Assembly (NCBI RefSeq): GCF_001428245.1
Contig: NZ_LMRV01000024.1
Coordinates: forward strand, 1,507 to 65,506
DNA: 64,000 nucleotides
From: Paenibacillus sp. Soil522
GTDB taxonomy: Bacteria > Bacillota > Bacilli > Paenibacillales > Paenibacillaceae
Direction: 5' to 3'
The translations under genes and the position numbers were made by a program. Under the pieces are notes generated by a model, which did not search any database, was not told the DNA's origin, and worked only from the letters and a program-made list of their open reading frames with translations. Each line of letters starts with the position of its first letter. The stretch's first letter is position 1. Shown here piece by piece: positions 1-8,011 of the stretch.

Positions 1-100
1 TTTTCTGGGAATAGACAATGGTTTAGATGATTTGTATGGTCTCCTCTATATCAGTGGCATATTCTTATCCCGCTCCCTCACCAATACTCTGATTAAAACA

Positions 101-149
101 CAAAAAACCCATAAGAGGGGCACTTTTTTCAAAGTGTCCTTCTTATGGG
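101..149 (-). terminator. Intrinsic terminator reading leftwards, expression platform of the riboswitch
   Basis: A 19-bp stem (108-126 with 131-149, two G-U type pairs) with a 4-nt loop is followed on the minus strand by six T residues (102-107). There is no T tract on the plus-strand side, so it acts on leftward transcription only. No protein gene precedes it on that strand within the window. It lies about 40 nt downstream of the riboswitch-like element, as expected for a transcription-termination switch controlling a gene left of position 1. Confidence 0.8.
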
Positions 150-187
150 TCACAGTTCATTCTCAAGCAGTTAGCGGTTTTTTAATG

Positions 188-296
188 ATTATAAATTTAC
201 TCTTTAGCCATGTTTATAATCCGATCTTAAATCTTAGAGATGGGCCCATAGCTTTGCATACCTTTCTTTCAAAAGGGTTGCCTTTATCGAATGTTT
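188..296 (-). ncRNA. GEMM-I (cyclic-di-GMP-I) riboswitch-like aptamer
   Basis: Read on the minus strand, 288-275 gives GATAAAGGCAACCC. Next comes a perfect CCUUUU-GAAA-GAAAGG tetraloop hairpin, then GGTATGCAAAGC, then a stem AGCUAUG/CAUGGCU (7 bp) closing the second arm and ending near 206. GGCAA, the GAAA hairpin, GCAAAGC and the AUGGCU return strand in this order are the hallmarks of the cyclic-di-GMP-I family. The usual 3' strand closing P1 (a GGUUGCC-like segment) is not obvious, so the aptamer is divergent or decaying. A possible promoter on the same strand is TTCACT (377-372), an 18-nt spacer and TATACT (353-348). The regulated gene must lie off the left edge. Confidence 0.6.
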
Positions 297-510
297 TTTC
301 CATCCCGCAGACCCATTTATAAATAAACAAAAGAGTCTTTTGACGCAAGTATAATGCAAAAGTCGACAAGAAGTGAAATGTGAGTAAATCTTCTATGGCG
401 CATGTAATCGGTGTATAGTGTATAATAATGAGGTAAATTGTCGATTGGAAAAATTTTACTCATGTCTATTTTTGTCGAAAACTAAATAATGGTATTCCGA
501 AAGTTTCATT

Positions 511-648
511 ATGGAAAACTCCAGAAGAGATGAATTTTTGATGCTTGCTAACCACAGGCGATTTTATAAAAACTTTTTGCAGGATGTTGAGTTGCTTCTC
601 AGATTTAATAGAATGGGCGAACCGTTTAGCTTCCCGATACTCAGATGA
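511..648 (+). pseudogene. Fragment of a GGDEF (diguanylate cyclase) domain
   Basis: An open stretch of 45 codons from ATG 511 to TGA 646-648 reads like the beginning of a GGDEF domain: the segment NHRRFYKNFLQDVELLLRFN, then GEPFSFPILR, resembles the usual NHRxFxxxLxxEIxRxxR...PFSLLxLD. The reading frame ends where the conserved aspartate-containing strand should begin, and the GGDEF catalytic loop is missing. There is no good ribosome binding site before 511. I read it as a relic of a cyclase gene. It could also be a chance or unrelated small gene. Confidence 0.4.
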
Positions 649-701
649 TAGAAACGATTCATTGATTGGTAAGTTCTAATTTACATGGAAGTGGGGAAGT
701 T

Positions 702-1361
702 ATGAAAAACTACAAAATTGTGCCGTTGTTGAATGAAGATTCTTTAGTAGGTTGTTTCGTGACTCTAGAAGGTACTAAGAATTTACACTCGGGTAAGGTT
801 AGCTTTGCCGAAGGAGAAGTGTTTGAAATCGAATTCCCCCAATCTAAATATTTTGCTCCGGGAGATGTTGTAAAAGTAACCATCTATACGCCTGAAGGCA
901 TGTTTTTTTTTGATACGTCAGTTATCGCACAAGGGTTTAAAGAGCTTTTTCTTTTATTCCCGTCTGATATTTATAGTCAGTTCCTAAAGAGGAGGAAATT
1001 TCCCCGTCTTAAGGTTACTATTTCGGGGACGATTCATTTGATAAATGATGATGGGAACAGCGATCAAAAGAGTCAACAGGAGTTGCCGGTAGAGATCCAT
1101 GATATTAGCCAAGGAGGGATTGGCTTTAGCTCAAACTTACCGATCCCAACAAACTCTTTACTTTCGATAATCATTCAGTTAGATACGCCTATATCATGTA
1201 TTTTAGAGGTTGTTCATAAAAGGGAACATAAAGATAGCAAGTTTTTTGGGTGCGACTTTAAGGATTTAAGTCCAAATCAAATGATTGCACTGCGTTCATG
1301 GATACTGCGGAAACAAATCGAAATGCGCTTCAATACCAAACAGTCCCAATTATTAGAGTAG
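702..1361 (+). CDS. PilZ domain protein, YcgR-like cyclic-di-GMP receptor
   Basis: A 219-residue protein with the two-part build of YcgR-type flagellar brake proteins: an N-terminal beta-rich domain (about residues 1-90) and a C-terminal PilZ domain. The PilZ cyclic-di-GMP motifs are present, as R98-x3-R102 in RRKFPR and D134-x-S136-x2-G139 in DISQGG. I start at ATG 702, preceded by GTGGGG. An upstream TTG at 666 would add 12 residues without a ribosome site. In this family cyclic-di-GMP binding changes the contact with the flagellar motor or another target. No flagellar genes are visible here, so the output is unknown. It lies next to a cyclic-di-GMP riboswitch-like element and a GGDEF fragment. 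Confidence 0.85.
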   Translation: MKNYKIVPLLNEDSLVGCFVTLEGTKNLHSGKVSFAEGEVFEIEFPQSKYFAPGDVVKVTIYTPEGMFFFDTSVIAQGFKELFLLFPSDIYSQFLKRRKFPRLKVTISGTIHLINDDGNSDQKSQQELPVEIHDISQGGIGFSSNLPIPTNSLLSIIIQLDTPISCILEVVHKREHKDSKFFGCDFKDLSPNQMIALRSWILRKQIEMRFNTKQSQLLE

Positions 1362-1400
1362 CTTCCTACACCATCTAGCGCAAGCTTAGGTGAAGATCGA

Positions 1401-1446
1401 AAAGCCGCTAAACACAAGGATCTCCAAGTGTTTAGCGGCTTTTTCA
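1401..1446. terminator. Bidirectional terminator between the PilZ and MFS genes
   Basis: AAAGCCGCTAAACAC (1401-1415) pairs perfectly with GTGTTTAGCGGCTTT (1428-1442) and runs into T residues. It sits between two convergent genes, so it can serve both. Confidence 0.85.
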
Positions 1447-1470
1447 GTAGAAGCTCCTCACCGTTTACTG

Positions 1471-2664
1471 CTAAGCAGCCTCTTTAACTATAACCTTGGA
1501 CTGTTGATTTGGCCTATCCTTAAGCGCCAGAGAGATGAAGAATAAACAGACCAGGAAAACGATCGGCAGCATAAAGCCTTGAGAAGGTCCGAATGATTCG
1601 GATACGGCGCCTACAAGCCACCCGGAGAAAGCGCCTCCGATTCCGGCCGCTACATAAACAAGACCGAGCGCCGAGCCTCCGGTTTCGGATTGCTTGGTGC
1701 AAAGACCCGTAGCGGTAGGGAACAGGACGGAGAAAAAGAATCCGGCAGCCGCAAACATGTAGATCAAATCATTCGTAAAAAGCTTGCTTAAGGTTAATAC
1801 GATAACGGCTAGACCGGAGAAGACGATAAGCGTTTTCTTTTCACCGATGAAACCGCTTATAAACCCGCCAACCAATCGACCGATGGTGAACAAGATTGAG
1901 AATATGGAAATGATGGTAGCAACCAAAGCCTTTTTCTCTTCGGCTGAGGCGCCATTTAAATTTAGAGACTGCAAATAACTAGGGAAGAAGTTCATAAAGG
2001 CCACTTCTGCAGATACATAGAAAACCAAGAACATCATAACAAGGACGAATTGATTGTTTTTAAGCATGGCCACAAAGGCGCTGATATTAATTTTGGCGGC
2101 CTTTCCTTCGTTTAAATTGATCTTCGAGGTATACGCTATGAATGCGATAAGAAGGACGGTAATTCCGATGTAGAACATGCGCCAAGAAAGACCTGCTGAG
2201 AACATCGCGTTGAGGACGATCGGCGTTACAAACATGCCGATGCCGTAAACCCCCATGGAGAGATTAAACATCATCCCTTGCTTATGGGGATACAAGGCGG
2301 GCACAACCGCATTGGAAGCTACGGTCATTGCGCCAAGACCGAATCCGACAATCAAATAAAATCCCAGGAAAAACATAACGGTAGGGGCTAAACCGGTACC
2401 AAGCATACCAATCCCCATGATGACGGAGCCGACGATAGTCATTAGCTTCAAACCGCGTTTATCGGTATAGTAGCCGGTAATCAAGCTCGCGATCACAAAT
2501 CCCCACTGAAAAATAAAAACGACAAGTCCAAATTGGCTCATATCCAGGCCGATATCGCGTTTGACTTCCTCCAAAATAATTCCCTTGGTGCTGGAAATAC
2601 CACCCAAAAGAAACATAGTGAAAGAAATTAGAATTAAGGCGGGAAGCTTCCGTAAAGCCGACAT
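1471..2664 (-). CDS. MFS transporter, probable importer of the disaccharide module
   Basis: A protein of 397 residues with about 12 hydrophobic segments and the MFS loop signature GYYTDKRGLK after the second segment. The start chosen is the ATG whose A is at 2664 (MSALRK), nine nucleotides after GGAG. The ATG three codons earlier would touch the ribosome site directly. It is divergent from the LacI gene and the GH65 phosphorylase. Its leader carries the same palindromic operator as the phosphorylase plus a cre site, so it is most simply the permease bringing in the disaccharide that the phosphorylase splits. The family alone does not give the substrate. Confidence 0.8.
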   Translation of the reverse strand: MSALRKLPALILISFTMFLLGGISSTKGIILEEVKRDIGLDMSQFGLVVFIFQWGFVIASLITGYYTDKRGLKLMTIVGSVIMGIGMLGTGLAPTVMFFLGFYLIVGFGLGAMTVASNAVVPALYPHKQGMMFNLSMGVYGIGMFVTPIVLNAMFSAGLSWRMFYIGITVLLIAFIAYTSKINLNEGKAAKINISAFVAMLKNNQFVLVMMFLVFYVSAEVAFMNFFPSYLQSLNLNGASAEEKKALVATIISIFSILFTIGRLVGGFISGFIGEKKTLIVFSGLAVIVLTLSKLFTNDLIYMFAAAGFFFSVLFPTATGLCTKQSETGGSALGLVYVAAGIGGAFSGWLVGAVSESFGPSQGFMLPIVFLVCLFFISLALKDRPNQQSKVIVKEAA

Positions 2665-2693
2665 CAATAGCATCTCCTTTTCAGATGATTTTT

Positions 2694-2708
2694 TTGAAAA
2701 CGTTTGCT
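2694..2708. promoter_or_regulatory. CcpA cre site upstream of the MFS gene
   Basis: TTGAAAACGTTTGCT matches the cre consensus WTGNAANCGNWNNCW at every defined position. It lies about 30 bp upstream of the MFS start codon and just downstream of the LacI-type operator, a position where CcpA would act as a roadblock. Confidence 0.65.
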
Positions 2709-2720
2709 TTGTTTAATTTT

Positions 2721-2734
2721 TGAAAAGCTTTTCA
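2721..2734. promoter_or_regulatory. LacI-type operator, MFS arm
   Basis: TGAAAAGCTTTTCA is a perfect 14-bp palindrome, followed by AAAAAAT. The same palindrome with the same AAAAAAT tail occurs at 3999-4012 in front of the GH65 gene. The LacI regulator lies between the two sites, which makes it the obvious binder. Confidence 0.75.
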
Positions 2735-2830
2735 AAAAATGCTAATTGGATTATATAAGATAAAAGAAGAATCAGTCAATAAAAAAAACTTTAATCTAAG
2801 TCCTAACGATGCCGGACCGTTTTTTGCAGC

Positions 2831-2866
2831 ATAAAAAAACCGAAATATGTGGGCAGATTTCGGTTT
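2831..2866 (-). terminator. Terminator of the LacI gene
   Basis: Read on the minus strand, AAACCGAAAT (from 2866) pairs with ATTTCGGTTT and is followed by a T run (positions 2839-2833). The stem begins at the LacI stop codon. Confidence 0.75.
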
Positions 2867-3872
2867 AGTTCCGGTTCCATACTGTATCCCTTACGATGAT
2901 TTGATGCTCGAGCAGCAAGCTTTTGTCCGGTTTTTGCCCGGTCTCAATCCACTGGTACAGCAAATCCGTCGATTCCTTCCCCATCTGGTAGATCGGCTGC
3001 GAAACGGTTGTCAAAGCGGGAGTCACCATGCGGGACAAATTTAAATTGTCAAAGCCGATGACTGAAATTTGTCTCGGAACATCTATGCCTCTGCGCTGCA
3101 AGAAGGCCATGGCTCCCAGAGCCATCGTATCGCTTGCTGCGAAAACGGCGGTGATTTCAGGCATCAACCCGTATAATTTACGCATCGCCTCATAGCCGCT
3201 GTCAAAATGCAAGTCACCAAACACAACCTGGTTCTTGTCAAACGGGAGCTGATGATCAAGCATTGCATTTCGAAAGCCTTCCCATCTCGGTTTTCCGGCA
3301 ATGGGGTCATTGATGTCGGCGCTGATCATGCCGATAGATTTGTGGCCGTTTTTGATCAGAAAACAAGCGGCATCATAACTGGCTTGGAAATCATTCACCT
3401 TAACGAACGGCAGGTTAAACTCCTCGCTTTGGGTAGCCACCAGCACGACCGGAATTTTCAAGTTATCAAAGCTTTCAAAATAGGTTTTGGTGATGGGACC
3501 GCTCGCGAAGATCATCCCGTCGATCTTTTTCTTTTTGAAATAGGCCATATATTCCAAAAAACGGATTTCATTCTCATCCGTGTTGCAAATAATCACATTG
3601 TTCTTCTTCGCTCTGGCCATATCCTCGATCCCGCGGAATAACTCCGCGTAAAAAGGATTGGTTATATCCGGGATCATAGCCACAATGGTCATCGACCGTT
3701 TATCGCGGAGACCGGAGGCGAAAGGATTCGGCTCGTAGCTAAGCTCTTGTATGGCCTGCAAAACACGCTCTCTTTTCTCTTTGCGGACGGATAACGGATT
3801 ATTTACTACACGCGATACTGTCGAAATGGACACCTTCGCCATATCCGCTACATCATGAATCGTTGGGGTCAC
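2865..3872 (-). CDS. LacI-family transcriptional regulator of the disaccharide module
   Basis: 335 residues with the standard LacI plan. Residues 4-23 form the helix-turn-helix (IHDVADMAKVSISTVSRVVN), a hinge helix follows near residues 47-57, and the rest is a periplasmic-binding-protein-like effector domain ending in VIGFDN and LLEHQIIVRDT motifs. The start is GTG, with GAGGG eight nucleotides upstream. It stands between the MFS gene and the GH65-pgmB genes, and the identical operators at 2721-2734 and 3999-4012 make it their likely repressor. The effector would be the imported disaccharide or a sugar phosphate; the sequence does not say which. Confidence 0.9.
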   Translation of the reverse strand: MTPTIHDVADMAKVSISTVSRVVNNPLSVRKEKRERVLQAIQELSYEPNPFASGLRDKRSMTIVAMIPDITNPFYAELFRGIEDMARAKKNNVIICNTDENEIRFLEYMAYFKKKKIDGMIFASGPITKTYFESFDNLKIPVVLVATQSEEFNLPFVKVNDFQASYDAACFLIKNGHKSIGMISADINDPIAGKPRWEGFRNAMLDHQLPFDKNQVVFGDLHFDSGYEAMRKLYGLMPEITAVFAASDTMALGAMAFLQRRGIDVPRQISVIGFDNLNLSRMVTPALTTVSQPIYQMGKESTDLLYQWIETGQKPDKSLLLEHQIIVRDTVWNRN

Positions 3873-3997
3873 CCCTGCGTCCCTCTTTTCCGGTTTGTTC
3901 TTCGTTCATTCTTATTAATTATAATCGACTTGCCATGAAAAATAAAAATAAAAACAAAAACACTTTACAAGAAATACGGTTTTAGCAATAATGATAT

Positions 3998-4015
3998 TTG
4001 AAAAGCTTTTCAAAA
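3998..4015. promoter_or_regulatory. LacI-type operator, phosphorylase arm
   Basis: TTTGAAAAGCTTTTCAAA is a perfect 18-bp palindrome whose 14-bp core is identical to the operator at 2721-2734. It lies 42 bp before the GH65 start codon at 4057 and would fall inside the coding region if the upstream ATG at 3991 were used, which argues against that start. Confidence 0.75.
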
Positions 4016-4056
4016 AATGTGTGGCCAATAAAAACGATGATCGGGAGGTAATAACG

Positions 4057-6354
4057 ATGGCGTGGACATTAACGAATAACGAGCTGTCGCCGAAAGCCCT
4101 GGTGAATTTGGAAAGTTTATTTGCATTAGGAAACGGCTATCTTGGCGTACGGGGCAATTTTGAAGAAGGGTATCAAAGCGATATGCTTTCGATCCGCGGA
4201 ACTTATCAAAATGCGTTTCACGATATCATTTCGATCCCTTATGGGGAAAAACTGTTCGCGTTTCCTGAAACGCAGCAAAAGCTGGTTAATATCATGGATG
4301 CTCAAACGATTCTGATCTACTTTGGAGAAGAAGAAGAGCCGTTTTCTTTATTCGAAGGCGAAGTACTTTCTTACCAACGTCATCTCCATCTCGATCGCGG
4401 TTATTCCGAAAGAATCATCCATTGGAGGTCGCCGCTTGGAAAGGAAGTCAAACTTCATTTCCGCCGTCTGGCCTCTTTTACATGCAGAGAATTATTTGCG
4501 ATTGATCTTCAAATCGAACCGGTAAATTTTGCCGGCCGCATCAAAGTTGTTTCTACCGTGAACGGAGACGTATCCAATTTTGCCGATCCCAATGATCCCC
4601 GCGTTGCATCGGGACATGCCAAGCGGCTTCATGTAGAAGAGGTTGGCTGCAAGAGCGGCTATTCCTTTGCGGTTAACGGCACTTATACATCCGGCTTGCA
4701 GACGGCCTGCGTAAGCCGGCATGCGGTCAGCGGAAGCCCGGCCGTCAACACGCAGACGATCGGTGATAGGGTTGAAACGGTATTTGAATTTCATCTGTCC
4801 GAAACGGTGCAAATGACAAAGTGGAATGTATACACAGATAGCTTGCGGCATAAGGAAGCGCTCGTAGAAAAAGCGATTGGCATACATGAAACATTCAGCG
4901 GCCTCTCCTTCGAAGGCCTGCTTGCAGAGCAGAAGGACTATTTGGACGATTTCTGGGCAGCCGCCGACGTAAAGATCGACGGTGACGACAGCCTACAGGA
5001 GGGCATTCGCTTTAACCTGTATCATTTGCTGCAGTCGGCCGGCAGGGATGAATACAGCAATATTTCCGCTAAAGGGCTTTCCGGAGAAGGTTATGAAGGC
5101 CATTATTTCTGGGATACGGAAATTTATATGTTCCCGGTCTTTCTAATGACCAAACCGGATATGGCAAGGCAGCTGCTTATTTACCGCTATTCCACGCTGG
5201 ACCAGGCCAGAGCGCGTGCCAAAGAAATGGGGCATAAGAAGGGAGCGTTATTTCCTTGGCGTACGATTTCCGGAACGGAATGCTCTTCGTTTTTCCCGTC
5301 GGGGACAGCCCAGTATCATATTAGCGCCGATATTGCCTATAGCTACGTGCAATATTATTTATCTACTAAAGATTATGATTTCATGCAAAATTACGGTGCC
5401 GAGCTGTTATTTGAAACCGCGCGTCTATGGATGGATACGGGACATTATCACGACGGTAAATTTAAAATTGCCAACGTCACCGGTCCCGATGAATATACGT
5501 GTGTCGTAAACAACAATTTCTATACCAATGTTATGGCCAAGCACAATTTAAAATGGGCCGCTAAAGCCTATCGTTTACTCGCAGAAACCGACCGGAATGT
5601 CTTGAATGAGCTCAGCGCGCGTTTGCAGGTGACGGACGAAGAAGCTTCCGTATGGGAGAAGGCGGCACAATTGATGTTCCTGCCATACGACGAGAAGCTC
5701 AACATTAATCCGCAGGACGACACATTCCTGGAAAAAGCAGTCTGGGATTTCGAAAATACGCCGGCAGATCATCATCCCTTGCTTCTGCATTATCACCCAT
5801 TAACGCTCTATCGTTATCAAGTATGCAAACAAGCGGATGCGGTGTTGGCCCACTTCCTGTTGGAGGATGAGCAGGATCTGGAAACCATTCGCAATTCATT
5901 CGACTACTACGAAAATATTACGACGCATGATTCGTCACTTTCTTCCTGCATCTTCAGCATTATGGCCTCGAAGGTCAGATATGAACAAAAAGCTTACGAT
6001 TATTTTATCGAAACCGCACGGCTTGATCTCGATAATACGCATGGGAATACAAAAGACGGGCTTCATATGGCCAACATGGGCGGCACATGGATGTCCATTG
6101 TTTATGGCTTTGCCGGTCTTCGCTTGAAAGAAACCGGATTGTCGCTGGCGCCAGCCATACCGTCCAAATGGAAGGGCTATGCATTCCGTCTTAAGTATCA
6201 GGGGGTACAGCTTTCCATCGAGATTAACCAGGAGTACCTAAGCCTGACGTTGGTAGAGGGCGATGAATTAACGATGAAACTGTACGGTGAAGAGATTACG
6301 CTGCAGCATAATCGGATACTGAAATCGGCTTTGATCAACAAAGCCGTTGTATAA
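4057..6354 (+). CDS. GH65 disaccharide phosphorylase (maltose/kojibiose/nigerose type)
   Basis: 765 residues, the usual length for GH65 phosphorylases. These enzymes split an alpha-linked glucose disaccharide with inorganic phosphate, giving beta-glucose 1-phosphate and glucose in the cytoplasm. The general acid is E479 in VTGPDEYT, followed by VVNNNFYTN. The phosphate-binding HDSSLS stretch lies near residue 625, and the N-terminal beta-sandwich begins with LESLFALGNGYLGVRGNFEEG-like residues. The start is ATG 4057 after GGGAGG; the earlier ATG at 3991 lies inside the operator. The next gene, pgmB, uses the product. Which disaccharide is cleaved cannot be settled from the motifs I can read. 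Confidence 0.85.
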   Translation: MAWTLTNNELSPKALVNLESLFALGNGYLGVRGNFEEGYQSDMLSIRGTYQNAFHDIISIPYGEKLFAFPETQQKLVNIMDAQTILIYFGEEEEPFSLFEGEVLSYQRHLHLDRGYSERIIHWRSPLGKEVKLHFRRLASFTCRELFAIDLQIEPVNFAGRIKVVSTVNGDVSNFADPNDPRVASGHAKRLHVEEVGCKSGYSFAVNGTYTSGLQTACVSRHAVSGSPAVNTQTIGDRVETVFEFHLSETVQMTKWNVYTDSLRHKEALVEKAIGIHETFSGLSFEGLLAEQKDYLDDFWAAADVKIDGDDSLQEGIRFNLYHLLQSAGRDEYSNISAKGLSGEGYEGHYFWDTEIYMFPVFLMTKPDMARQLLIYRYSTLDQARARAKEMGHKKGALFPWRTISGTECSSFFPSGTAQYHISADIAYSYVQYYLSTKDYDFMQNYGAELLFETARLWMDTGHYHDGKFKIANVTGPDEYTCVVNNNFYTNVMAKHNLKWAAKAYRLLAETDRNVLNELSARLQVTDEEASVWEKAAQLMFLPYDEKLNINPQDDTFLEKAVWDFENTPADHHPLLLHYHPLTLYRYQVCKQADAVLAHFLLEDEQDLETIRNSFDYYENITTHDSSLSSCIFSIMASKVRYEQKAYDYFIETARLDLDNTHGNTKDGLHMANMGGTWMSIVYGFAGLRLKETGLSLAPAIPSKWKGYAFRLKYQGVQLSIEINQEYLSLTLVEGDELTMKLYGEEITLQHNRILKSALINKAVV

Positions 6355-6370
6355 GGAGGATTCAAAACGG

Positions 6371-7033
6371 ATGAATAAGCCGGTTCAAGCGATTATATTT
6401 GATTTAGACGGTGTTATTACGGATACGGCCGAATATCATTTCGAGGCGTGGAAGGTGTTGGCCGAAGAGCTGAACATTCCCTTTTCACGGGCATTTAACG
6501 AGGAATTAAAAGGAGTGTCCCGGACGGACTCCCTGGAAAAAATTTTGGCACACGGGGGAAGAGAACAGGATTTTACCGAAGAAGAGAAGGAAGCTCTAGC
6601 GGATAAGAAAAACGAGTATTACCTAACCTTGATTCAGCGGATTAATCCTGCGGATGTTTTACCCGGGATACTGGCCTTCATTGCCGAGATTAAAGAGCGC
6701 GGTCTGAAAACGGGGATCGCATCCGCAAGCAAAAATGCATTTACAGTCGTAGAATCGCTTGGCCTGATGGGGCAGTTTGATATTATTGTAGATTCTAAGA
6801 CGATCAAGCAGGGCAAGCCACATCCTGAAATTTTTATGACGGCCGCCAGCCTGTTGAAGGTGGAAGCCGACGCTTGCATTGGGGTTGAGGATGCGGTAGC
6901 CGGAGTTACTGCGATCAAAGGCGCAGGAATGTTTGCGGTAGCCATCGGCCCGAAGGAATCGTTACGTCATGCGGACCTTGTATACGGCAGTACAGCCGAG
7001 CTCTCCTTGGAACAAATACTTGGCTGCTGCTAG
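6371..7033 (+). CDS. pgmB: Beta-phosphoglucomutase
   Basis: 220 residues of the HAD superfamily. The nucleophile and acid/base aspartates are D11 and D13 in FDLDGVITDT. The cap segment KGVSRTDSLEKIL is typical of beta-phosphoglucomutase, followed by ASASKNAF, the lysine in KQGKPHPEIF and the GVEDAVAG metal loop. It converts beta-glucose 1-phosphate from the phosphorylase into glucose 6-phosphate. AAGGAGG overlaps the GH65 stop codon and lies 11 nt before ATG 6371, so the two genes form an operon. Confidence 0.92.
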   Translation: MNKPVQAIIFDLDGVITDTAEYHFEAWKVLAEELNIPFSRAFNEELKGVSRTDSLEKILAHGGREQDFTEEEKEALADKKNEYYLTLIQRINPADVLPGILAFIAEIKERGLKTGIASASKNAFTVVESLGLMGQFDIIVDSKTIKQGKPHPEIFMTAASLLKVEADACIGVEDAVAGVTAIKGAGMFAVAIGPKESLRHADLVYGSTAELSLEQILGCC

Positions 7034-7066
7034 CGGGTGTAGAACATAGGCACACTTAAAAATCCT

Positions 7067-7106
7067 AAAAATCCTGATCTCTATGATCAGGATTTTTCTT
7101 TTTTTT
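7067..7106 (+). terminator. Terminator after pgmB
   Basis: AAAAATCCTGATC (7067-7079) pairs with GATCAGGATTTTT (7085-7097), followed by a long T-rich run to about 7106. Confidence 0.9.
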
Positions 7107-7285
7107 GCGCGCCTAGCCAAGCTAAGTACAATTTGCTAGAGAAGCCATGCCATTTCAAACGATTATTTCCGTAGAAGCAGCTTTCATAAATTGAGCAAGC
7201 CAGAAGAAACCTTGGCTCATTTTTTATGTTACTATCGATGATAAGGGCGTTAAAAAATGGATGCTCATGAAAAGGAGAGATAGCG

Positions 7286-7699
7286 GTGGCAAAAGAATTT
7301 TGGATAAATCTGCCGGTAAAAGATCTCAATAAGTCGAAAGAGTTTTTCACCAAACTCGGATTTTCATTTCATCCGCGGCATGAAAACAGCGATGAAGCGG
7401 CAGGGTTACTTATCGGAGATAAAAATGTTATCGTGATGCTGTTTCCGGAGTCCACGTTTAAAAAATTTACGAGAAATGAAATTACAGATACGAAGCAAGC
7501 CACTGAAGTGTTACTTTCCATTGATGCGGAAAGCAGGGAAGAAGTAGATGAAATGGTAAGGAAGGCGGTAAAGGCAGGAGGCACAGTCTTTAGCGAGCCT
7601 GGAGGCCAGGGCTGGATGTACGGCGCCGGCTTCGCTGATTTGGATGGCCATCGGTGGAATGTGCTGTATATGGATATGAGTCAAATGCCGAAGGAGTAA
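7286..7699 (+). CDS. VOC (glyoxalase/bleomycin-resistance fold) protein
   Basis: 137 residues covering one full VOC unit made of two beta-alpha-beta-beta-beta repeats. It opens with EFWINLPVKDLNKSKEFFTKLGF and closes with GGQGWMYGAGFADLDGHRWNVLYMD, the end pattern of the PhnB/lactoylglutathione-lyase-like group, with the terminal D-x-D-G-H-x-W segment near residues 118-124. The start is GTG 7286 after AAGGAG. It stands alone with no pathway neighbour, so the substrate is unknown. Such proteins range from dioxygenases to resistance proteins. Confidence 0.8.
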   Translation: MAKEFWINLPVKDLNKSKEFFTKLGFSFHPRHENSDEAAGLLIGDKNVIVMLFPESTFKKFTRNEITDTKQATEVLLSIDAESREEVDEMVRKAVKAGGTVFSEPGGQGWMYGAGFADLDGHRWNVLYMDMSQMPKE

Positions 7700-7735
7700 G
7701 AGAGCGGCAGTAGAGCAATCTGGTTCACTTCAGAT

Positions 7736-7918
7736 AACAGGAAAAACTCCATGTAATTTGCTTGCGAGCAGGCTTGTGCTTGATTTATAAGGAATTTCTC
7801 CATCTAATTTAGTGATTTAGCCTGTAGAAGGGTGAATTTCTCCGGATTATAGGGAGAAATTCCAGTTAAATGGTACTGCAGAGAGAATTGGAGGAAATTA
7901 ACGGGAGTTTTTCCTGTT
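7736..7918. repeat. Nested palindromic intergenic element, about 185 bp
   Basis: The outer arms AACAGGAAAAACTCC (7736-7750) and GGAGTTTTTCCTGTT (7904-7918) are perfect 15-bp inverted copies. Inside, GGAATTTCTCC (7791-7801) and GGAGAAATTCC (7853-7863) are perfect 11-bp inverted copies. A further copy, GAATTTCTCC at 7834-7843, can pair with the same right arm across a 9-nt loop. A GGAGGAAATTA variant lies near 7890. The element fills the 310-bp gap between the VOC gene and the GMC terminator. No coding capacity is seen. It looks like a REP- or MITE-like intergenic repeat built from one short half-site. Confidence 0.65.
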
Positions 7919-7965
7919 AACTATTCCGCTTATACATGCACTTGTAACGTATAGAGAAGCCATGC

Positions 7966-8009
7966 AAACAAACCGAACAGTGCCTGCCGGCGATCTGTTC
8001 GGTTTGTTT
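7966..8009 (-). terminator. Terminator of the GMC oxidoreductase gene
   Basis: AAACAAACCGAACAG (7966-7980) and CTGTTCGGTTTGTTT (7995-8009) are perfect 15-bp inverted copies, just after the leftward GMC gene ends at 8012. Confidence 0.8.
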
Positions 8010-8011
8010 CA

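Noticed and set aside
32-322. Plus-strand open frame of 96 codons at the left edge
   Set aside because: It runs antisense through the riboswitch-like element and its terminator, has no ribosome site and resembles no protein.
3991-4056. Upstream start of the GH65 gene
   Set aside because: The extra 22 residues would be encoded by the operator palindrome. A proper ribosome site precedes ATG 4057, where family homology begins.
7087-7353. Minus-strand frame of 88 codons before the VOC gene
   Set aside because: It overlaps the pgmB terminator and the start of the VOC gene antisense, and shows no domain.
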